This document shows, one piece after another, positions 57,241 through 64,000 of a DNA stretch of 64,000 nt. The position numbers and the translations under genes are program-made. The stretch is taken from positions 59,099,949 to 59,163,948 of the forward strand of contig NC_080688.1 in the NCBI RefSeq assembly GCF_030445035.2, in the 5' to 3' direction. Numbering within the stretch: the first letter of the stretch is position 1; each line of letters starts with the position of its first letter. The notes under the pieces were generated by a model. That model searched no databases. It saw only the letters and a program-made list of their open reading frames with translations, and was not told where the DNA came from. This stretch comes from Dasypus novemcinctus (Eukaryota > Chordata > Mammalia > Cingulata > Dasypodidae).

Positions 57241-59125
57241 TCAAGAGAGGTTTCATGCTATCAAACCGCTATGAGACATGCTCATCCAGACATAGTGAAC
57301 CAGAAATTCATATCATTGGATGATCCTATTTAATCCCTACCTCATGACTTCTCTGGTTACTCAATAATCCAGGCCCATGGATTTAACAAATATTTATGAC
57401 CAGATGTCTAGAAAATTATTTTTTTTTATTTTTAAAATCTAGAAAAAAAAACAAAGAAAAAAGAAAAAAGAGAAAAAACCAAATACTTATTAAAATATAA
57501 TATTTTAATAGTAAAATATTAACCCATATTTATTAATGGCACAGACACAATGGAACAGGCCCTGGGATCCTAATGAATTTTGGAGGTTCACACAGGTATG
57601 ATTCTAGGAGTGCGGAAGGGATGAAGAGTACAGTGGTTATTTGGCTGCTTACCATATATCCAGGATTTAGACTTTGTTGTTTTAAGTTTTTTCTACAAAT
57701 GTTTGATGTCACATTAAACATAATCTGCTTAAATGGAAATATATCTAATGGGTTTAAGTCACATTAATTCAATGGATGGATTTGATTGAAAGAGAAGGAA
57801 TCAATCAATGAAAATTTAGCACAAAGCCAGAAAATTTTGCTAAGGTTTCAATAGAAACCAGACCTAATGTTCATATGCCAGGCTTACTACAATTATAGTA
57901 TCTTTTTTGACATTATGCATATTGATGAGCCCTCAAGGGTCAGGGCCTCAACCCTAGAAAAATTGCTTGTTCAAATAATCTGCCACCTTGAGTCTGTTGA
58001 GGGAGCCACAGCTCAGTCTCTCTGTAAATATACCCTGGCCTTCTCTGGCTGTTCCCAGGTGGAAAAATTGACAGAAGTGCTCAGCTTGCAGTATCCTATA
58101 TCCCATTTGGTTCAATTCCCAGATGGCAATAGTACCTAAATTATGTTGAATTATTTTAGCATTTGGGGAGAAGGAAGAATTGTAGCATGGGTCTCTAAAT
58201 GTGTAAAGTAAAAGGAAATGATTTCATATTTATTCCACTTGGTCCTTTTCTTATGCTTACATACCATGACCTTTATGGTCCACAATTGAGTGTCCATGGC
58301 TTTTCATCCAGATTTTTTATTTCCCAGAATCAATTGTAAGCTATTGATAGCAGTACATAAGCAAATACAGGATATACCATACATGGCACTGTGGCTGAGA
58401 GCAGAATGTAGAAGAATTTCAGAGAAGAGTTAATAAAGGAAGAAAATACATGTAACTAACAAGACTTCAGAAGCTGAAAACCAGCTAAGAGACTAAGGAT
58501 GCCTGTTCAAACGGGAAAAAAGAAACATGGTTCAGGTGATTCCATGTTGGTATCTGGGGAGAAAGGCTAAAACAGAAGAAACAATAAGATATAGGGTGTG
58601 AGTAGGTGTGCTAAACCTGGGTCAAGAGAAAACATAATGAAGACGTGAGAAAAACATAGTCTCTAAATTTTTCAAGAAGCCTACGTCCAAATTGTGAAGA
58701 AGAAAAAATAAATAAAACTATTGCAAGAGATATCAAACTGGCAGACCCCTTTGCGGTATTGCTATATTTAAGCTGTTTCCCATGTGTAGACATATATAAG
58801 AACATAACCATGGCAGGGAGAAGTCGCCTCAGCCAGGAGTTGTCTGATCTTCCCCTTGGTGTTAAGCACACTTGCAGTATGGGGAAATGAAAGAGGACCT
58901 GACAAGTATGTATGCCCAGTGTTTTCTAGATTCTTCAGAATCTTAGAGAATATGGCTTACCACTTTTATTCTCCAAAGGAAGGCAATGTTCTGCAGCTGG
59001 TCTGGTTACTACAACAGTTACTACAGCATAGCAGAGAGCAGAGATAAACTCGGAGCTAGGGTATTTGTTGCTTCCAATTTTTGAGTGTCTGATTTGCAAA
59101 CACTTTGTGTAAATTGCCATCAGGA
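57241..59125. other. Unassigned intergenic DNA
   Basis: No recognised gene or repeat. A plus-strand 90-codon frame (57,867-58,139) was examined; it has no recognisable domain. A purine-rich run (AAAGAAAAAAGAAAAAAGAG) sits at about 57,440-57,480. Confidence 0.4.
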
Positions 59126-59127
59126 AG

Positions 59128-59275
59128 GCCTGCCATGTAGGTATTCATTGTACCAGTTTACAGAGGAAGAAATCAAATTTCAGAATAACTTGCTCAAGTG
59201 AGAAAAATGAGGTTCAAATCCTGATCTCCCTGTGGGCAAAGTCTGTACATTTTCCAGCCAAGTCAATCTAGATAG
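59128..59275. mobile_element. MIR SINE fragment
   Basis: GTACCAGTTTACAGAGGAAG, AATAACTTGCTCAAGTGAG and GGTTCAAATCCTGATCTC follow MIR in the 3'-to-5' module order seen in reverse-oriented copies. Confidence 0.7.
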
Positions 59276-59345
59276 GAATCCTAGCTAGATAATTAGAGAT
59301 CATTTTCTCAGCTTGTTGTGAAATGGAGTAAAGGAAAAGAGTAAC

Positions 59346-59970
59346 ATTTTTATTATTATTAGAGAAGACACAGGTTTATAGAAAAATCATCATAAAATAA
59401 AGAGTTCCAATATACCATCCTTTTATTAATACCTTGAATTAGTGTGGTATATTTATTACAGTTCATGAAAGGGCATCTTTATAATTGTACTATTAACTGT
59501 AATTGTGATTAAACTTAGGGTTCACTGTTTGTATTGTATAGTTCCATAGATTTTTTTTATTCTAGTAAGATATATACAGCCTAAAATTTCTTCCTTTTAA
59601 TCTCACATATATATAATTCAGGACTATTAATTATGTTCACAATGTTGTGCCACCATCACCAACATACATTATCAAAACTTTACAATCAACCCAAATAGAA
59701 ACTCTGTACATTTTAAGATATAACTTCCTATTCCTACCCCATCCTGTCCCCTGGTAGCCTATACTCTAGATTCAGACTCTAAATTTGCTTATTATGATTA
59801 TTTCATATAGATGAGATCACATAATTTGTATCCTTTTGTATGGCCTATTTTACTCAACACGATGTCTTCAAGGTTTGTCCATGTTGTTCCTTGTATCAGA
59901 TCTTCATTCCTTTTTACGGGTAGATAACATTCCATTGTATGTTTATACCACATTTTATTTATCCAAAGAA
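59346..59970 (-). mobile_element. L1 3' UTR fragment, minus strand
   Basis: TTAGTGTGGTATATTTATTA, GCCACCATCACCAACATAC, TTCAAGGTTTGTCCATGTTG and ACATTCCATTGTATGTTTAT are the antisense L1 3' UTR in order. Confidence 0.8.
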
Positions 59971-60780
59971 GAAGTTTTATGGAAGCTGCTTATGTGTAAT
60001 AAGGAGGTTGCCGACACAACAAGATGAACACAAAGATAATAGTAATGGAAAATAAAATGTTTTGGAGAGCTATGTTGCTAATGACTGAATGTGTGAAGCT
60101 GGGTATTAATAATATAAAAATGCTTCTCAGAAATCCCTGGAAATAAAATTTTCTGAAGAAATGTAACAGGAATATGTGCACAAATACTTTAAGAACTGTA
60201 ATATTGGTCTCTTTCTCCTACAGCTACAGTTAAATGTGTGATTAATTGATTCATTCCTAGATTCTTGAATATTTCTTAGAGAATTATGCTTACCAATTTT
60301 ACTGTCTGGAATAAATTACAAGGAAATGTGCATAATATGAATACAATGTTCCTATCTGATTGAAAAATAAATGGCTTACTGGGGTACTGTCTGAGCTCTC
60401 TTGTCAGTTTTACTTTCAACTCCTGATTCTAACATGATCAGGTTTTCCTTTCATATATCTATCTTGCACAGGCAAATTTGCCTGAAATTGTCTTTTATAA
60501 ATGGTATTTGAGTCCTACATTCAAAAAAGGGAAGGAGACACCATTTAAAAATATCTGTAGCATATTAAAATTGGACTTGAAGGAAGCAAATATAGTATAG
60601 TTTTGCAAATATAAATATATTTATAAATACAGTGACAGTTCTACAAAGGAAAACAATGGTAATAATATTATAGAAACTGAGAAAATGATGATTCCAAAGG
60701 GATAGGCTAATTGAATAAAGTTGCTGAGAAAAGGTTAGGTTTTAGATCTGGAAGAGGGACAGAGTGGAAAATACCGGAGA
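59971..60780. other. Unassigned intergenic DNA
   Basis: No recognised feature. Confidence 0.4.
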
Positions 60781-60784
60781 ACTG

Positions 60785-60870
60785 GTCGATAGTAAGATTC
60801 TAGTCTACTCTGCCTCCAGCTGGTTGTATGACCTTGGTAAAGCCATGTTACATTTTTGAGATGAGGTCCT
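60785..60870 (+). mobile_element. MIR core fragment
   Basis: CTGGTTGTATGACCTTGGTA followed by AAGCCATGTTACATTTTTGA is the MIR core. Confidence 0.6.
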
Positions 60871-60879
60871 TTGAAGGTC

Positions 60880-61160
60880 AGGGAGTAATAGCAGTAATTA
60901 AAAACTCCCAAATCTCAGTGACTTAAACCATAATGGATTAGTTGGGAATTCTGCTCCACATCATGGGAGCCAGGATGACAGAGCAACACCTCTAGCTATA
61001 CCATTACTTAATACCAGGACAGCATAAAAGGCAAATCTGATGGAGCATTCCTGGCTCTTAAAACATCCATGGAAAATGACAACATCAATTCTGTGCATAT
61101 TTCATTGGCCAAAATAAATCATATGGATCCACCCATCTGGAGATGGGCAGAAAAGTATAC
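60880..61160. mobile_element. Old interspersed repeat, same family as at 22,690
   Basis: CAAATCTCAGTGACTTAAAC, TTCTGCTCCACATCATGGGA and TTCATTGGCCAAAATAAATC parallel the repeat at 22,690-23,070. The family was not named. Confidence 0.5.
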
Positions 61161-61878
61161 TCTTTTCATGTTGCTGAAGGAGAAGGAGCTTGGAAGTTGG
61201 AAACAAGATAACCCTTTTAGGGTAAGTGTTATCTTGTAGCAGGGGCTTAGGAAACTTAGTGCTGGAACTACCAATCAGGGATGTAGTGTGAGAGCCAGTT
61301 TTTTTCATGAGCTCCTCCCCATTCAAAAGGAGACCCTGAATGAACTGCACTACTTTTGCAAAGTAGAGTCATCTTTTGGAGGTGTTCAGAAAACAGATGT
61401 GTTTTAAATTGACCAAACCCTCCTGACTTTATGAAAGTAGCATAAACCAGTCAAAAGAACTGAATAGGTTAGATTAAGATTACCTGATAATCTTGTTAGT
61501 GCCTTTTATACCACGCCACAAAATAGAGACCAGTCATAACAAGACATGAACAAAGTATGTTTTCATAGCAGAGAGGAAATGAGTTTCCAGCACTGGGAAC
61601 CAAAGACATATGATGGAAAGCAGTGTAAAAGCAGCCTCAAAGCATTGGAGTTTGGGGAAACACACTTCATAAAGACAGAAAACAAAGGCCTGAGATGTCC
61701 ACTCTTTAAGGAGATGATAAAGGGAAGGAAATTCTGTGATTACTAGCAGCCAAACATCAAGCTATACTTTCATTATACCACTCCTAATTTAAAACCAAGT
61801 ATATGGTATGAAGTTTAATTTTCAACTTTTTTGTACTCCTTGCTTGGAATTAGAGGTACATATTAAAAACAAATATTG
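61161..61878. other. Unassigned intergenic DNA
   Basis: No recognised feature. Confidence 0.4.
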
Positions 61879-62339
61879 GCCCCCACCCTGCTAAAGATGG
61901 CAGAGTGAGATGCTTCGAGTCTCCATCTCCCTACAGAAGCTTTAAACAACCAGCAAGAACTACCGGCAGAAACATCTTTCTAAAGCTCCAGAAAACAGTT
62001 AAAGGATTGTAGTAACAGGGCAAGCACTGAATCAAGAAAAATGTGGCTTTAAAGTAGTAGGATCTCATGGCACCCTTGCTAACCACTCCCCCTATCCTTC
62101 CCTGACTCAGCACAGAGTCAGTCTGTGCTCCCAGTACAGATCCCTGGTCCTGGTACCAGAGCAGAGGGAGTCTCGTGCACATACTGGGAGCATGTTTGAA
62201 TGGTTCAATCTATCTGGCAGTGGCCTGAAGGACTCGCTATCCTAGAACTACTCTGCAGTAGAAGGTGGCTCACTAAGCTCTATTACAGAATACTATGAGA
62301 GAACAGTCATGTCATGTTGCCTGGGGCATGGGATTTCTG

Positions 62340-62930
62340 GCTATAGGATATAAAGTGGTTGAAACTTTGCCAATTTAACAAAAGATATGAATGAATACAT
62401 ACATCCAAGATGCCTAATGAACTCCAAACAGGATAAACCCAAAGAAACCAAGACCACACCATGTTATTATCACTAAAATGCCAAAGATAAAGAGAGAATT
62501 CTGAAAGCCACAAGAAAGAATCAAAGTGTCACATACAAGAAAGCCTCAATAAGATGAAGTGTTGATTTCTCATCAGAGACCATGAAGGCAAGAAGGCGGT
62601 GGGAAGACATTTACAGTGCTGAAAGCAAAAAAAGGGAGGGAGGAAGGGAGGAAGGGAGGAAGGGAGGAAGGGAGGAAGGGAGGAAGGGAGGAAGGGAGGA
62701 AGGGAGAAAGGGAGGAAGGAAGGAAGGGAGGAAGGGAGGAAGGGAGGGAGGAAGGGAAAAGCCAAACAAGTATCTGACAAAACTGTTTTTAAAAAATGAG
62801 GGAGGAATTAGAACATCTCTAGATAAAGATTAATTAAGGGACTTTGTCACCACTGGTCTGGCCCTACAAGAAATGCTGTAGAGAGTTATACAGGTTGAAA
62901 GGAAAGGACACTAGACAATTGACTGAAGCT
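62340..62930 (+). pseudogene. HAL1/L1 ORF1 relic with microsatellite insertion
   Basis: Recognisable ORF1 pieces run from CATCCAAGATGCCTAATGAA to CAAGAAATGCTGTAGAGAG. The frame at 62,582-62,833 (83 codons) covers the C-terminal domain: residues MKARRRWEDIY at its start and KNEGGIR near its end are L1 ORF1-like, with a Gly/Arg/Glu/Lys repeat in between encoded by the GGAAGGGA microsatellite. Upstream frames are broken, so no functional chaperone is expected. Confidence 0.7.
62634..62756 (+). repeat. GGAAGGGA microsatellite
   Basis: About 120 bp of an 8-bp purine unit with a few GGAAGGAA and GGAGGGA variants. It encodes GREEGRKG-type repeats in the ORF1 frame. Confidence 0.95.
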
Positions 62931-63479
62931 ACATGAGGAAATAAAGATTTCTTGTAAGGATAATGACATGGAAAAATATAAATATCAGTACTATTGTTTT
63001 ATTGATTTGTAATCCCAATTTTTATTCCCTTCAGGATCTAAAAGGCAAATGCCTAACATGTAATGATAAATCAGTGGTTTGGGACTCAATGTGTATCTAG
63101 GTAATTTGTGAAAAGAGCTACATAAAAGTGGGGGAATAGTAGGATATAGGAGCATACATTTTTGTGTGCTATTGAAGTTGTGATCAAAGCAAACAAGATT
63201 GTTATAGATTTAGAATGTTAAATTTAAAGCCCATGGTAACCAAAAAAACCTATATCAGAGGATATGCAAACTCATAAAGACAGAAAGTAGAGTACAGGTT
63301 ACCAGCTGTGGAAGGCAAGAGAAATGGGGAATTAAGGCAAAATGAATGTAAGGCTTCTGTTTGGGGGCAAAGGAAATTTTTAGCAGTAGATGGTGGTGAG
63401 GGTATTGCAATGTTATGAATGTGATTTCTCCCACTGAATTATGTGCTTCATAGCAGTTGGGATGGGAAGATTTTATGAC

Positions 63480-63512
63480 ATATATTATATATATATATAT
63501 CATATATATGTA
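63480..63512. repeat. TA-rich microsatellite
   Basis: ATATATTATATATATATATA followed by TATCATATATATG, close to the 3' end of the HAL1-like element. Confidence 0.85.
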
Positions 63513-63544
63513 TCTCCACAATTTAAAAAACAGAAAAAATCTAA

Positions 63545-63807
63545 ATAAAGAATGACAATTAAATAAAATACACGATATAGGATGGCTCTAAGAAGGGAGG
63601 GGAAATGGCTCAAAAGGGCATTATTGGTACTTAAGAAAAATTGGAATATAGTTAAGTTTATATCAATTTTAATTTTCTTGAACTTGATAATTGCACCCAA
63701 GGTTTACAAAAGTGAATAATCTTGTTCTTAGGATATCTACATGGAAGTATTATGTGTTTAAGGAGTGTGATTTATGCAACCTGCTCTCAAATGTTCAGAA
63801 AATAGAT

Positions 63808-63857
<50 letters not shown>

Positions 63858-64000
63858 GATAGATAGATAGACAGACAGAGAGAATGATACAGCAAAGGTT
63901 GCAAAATGTTAAAATTGGTGGTTGGTGGATCTGGGTACCTGGGAGCCGGGGGAATGTTGGATTTCACTGTATGGAGCTTGGTATTATTTTTGCTATGGTC
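63545..64000 (+). mobile_element. L1 3' UTR, plus strand, continuing past window end
   Basis: AATGGCTCAAAAGGGCATTA, AACTTGATAATTGCACCCAA, CTTGTTCTTAGGATATCTAC and GCTCTCAAATGTTCAGAAAA are L1 3' UTR phrases, followed by a GATA repeat and AGCAAAGGTTGCAAAATGTT. The element runs off the window. Confidence 0.7.
63803..63878 (+). repeat. GATA tetranucleotide microsatellite
   Basis: About 16 GATA units with a GA-slip near 63,857 and GACA units at the end. It is embedded in the L1 3' UTR at a site where this family often carries a simple repeat. Confidence 0.95.

Larger units (their letters stand above)
61879..63540 (+). mobile_element. HAL1-like half-LINE-1 element
   Basis: In plus-strand order: an L1-type 5' UTR (CTAAAGATGGCAGAGTGAGA at the start), an ORF1 relic (about 62,340-62,930), and a 3' UTR with ATAGTAGGATATAGGAGCAT, GCTTCTGTTTGGGGGCAAAG and TAGCAGTAGATGGTGGTGAG typical of HAL1/L1 3' ends. 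No ORF2 sequence is seen between ORF1 and the 3' UTR. HAL1 elements are L1 derivatives that encode only the ORF1 chaperone and depend on L1 ORF2 protein. An L1 with an internal deletion is the alternative. Confidence 0.7.

Noticed and set aside
57867..58139. 90-codon plus-strand open frame in non-repeat DNA
   Set aside because: Composition is more protein-like than most, but no domain, splice context or homologue is recognised; kept as unassigned DNA.
62634..62756. Short direct repeats as a CRISPR-like array
   Set aside because: The 8-bp units are contiguous with no spacers; it is a purine microsatellite. The GATA run at 63,803-63,878 is likewise simple sequence.

Overview
The window looks like repeat-dense, intergenic placental-mammal DNA and contains no convincing host protein-coding gene, structural RNA gene or CRISPR array. 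The longest open frames (up to about 144 codons) lie in low-complexity, SINE, LINE or LTR sequence and show no recognisable protein family. The lineage is most likely Xenarthra (armadillo, sloth or anteater). At least six tRNA-derived SINEs have the architecture of xenarthran DAS-type SINEs (tRNA-like head, CT-rich or GA-rich body, A-rich tail, monomeric and dimeric forms), and they sit beside L1 3' ends and LTR families that I associate with Xenarthra. That assignment rests on recalled family architecture, not on a search.

Layout. 1-11 kb: mostly unassigned AT-rich DNA with a SINE at 452-730, a solo LTR at 1443-1972, a MER5A-like hAT relic at 2670-2833, an L2-like stretch, a long SINE at 4023-4427, an old LTR near 9.2 kb and an L1 3' end fused to a SINE tail near 10.7 kb. 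11.5-20.9 kb: nested LINE-1. A 5'-truncated minus-strand L1 (11,557-12,880) is followed by a nearly complete ancient minus-strand L1 (about 13,330-20,860), itself interrupted by a younger L1 3' end and two LTRs. 22.7-24.6 kb: an old interspersed repeat, then an isolated GC/CpG-rich island (23,110-23,935) carrying a TATA motif and a splice-donor-like site, then a dimeric SINE. 24.6-31.8 kb: mostly non-repetitive DNA, MIR fragments and a SINE/L1/SINE composite at 29,557-30,704.

32.6-50.1 kb is the most distinctive part: a structurally complete endogenous-retrovirus-like element (32,611-40,410) and four solo LTRs of the same family. All have recognisable 4-bp target duplications (one imperfect), so there were five independent insertions within 17.5 kb. 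The provirus has both LTRs, a primer-binding-site-like sequence, a splice-donor-like site and a polypurine tract, but its interior is AT-rich with no gag, pol or env frame, so it appears non-autonomous. Inside it lies a young antisense L1 insertion (39,151-39,650) with a 16-bp target duplication, two poly(A) tracts and a polyadenylation signal between them: the signature of an L1 3' transduction.

50-64 kb: an L1 3' UTR, a small hAT element with perfect 8-bp duplication (48,136-48,326), two LTR families with a SINE nested in one, a solo LTR with 5-bp duplication (54,624-55,294), L2/L1/MIR fragments, and finally a HAL1-like element (61,879-63,540) in which a GGAAGGGA microsatellite has expanded in frame within the ORF1 relic. 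The last 450 bp are another L1 3' UTR carrying a GATA microsatellite.

Nothing here works as a host pathway or operon. The biology is mobile-element biology: L1 machinery mobilising itself, SINEs and flanking DNA, and retroviral machinery supplied elsewhere mobilising a coding-deficient provirus. All family names come from pattern recognition without database searches, and boundaries without a stated target duplication are approximate.
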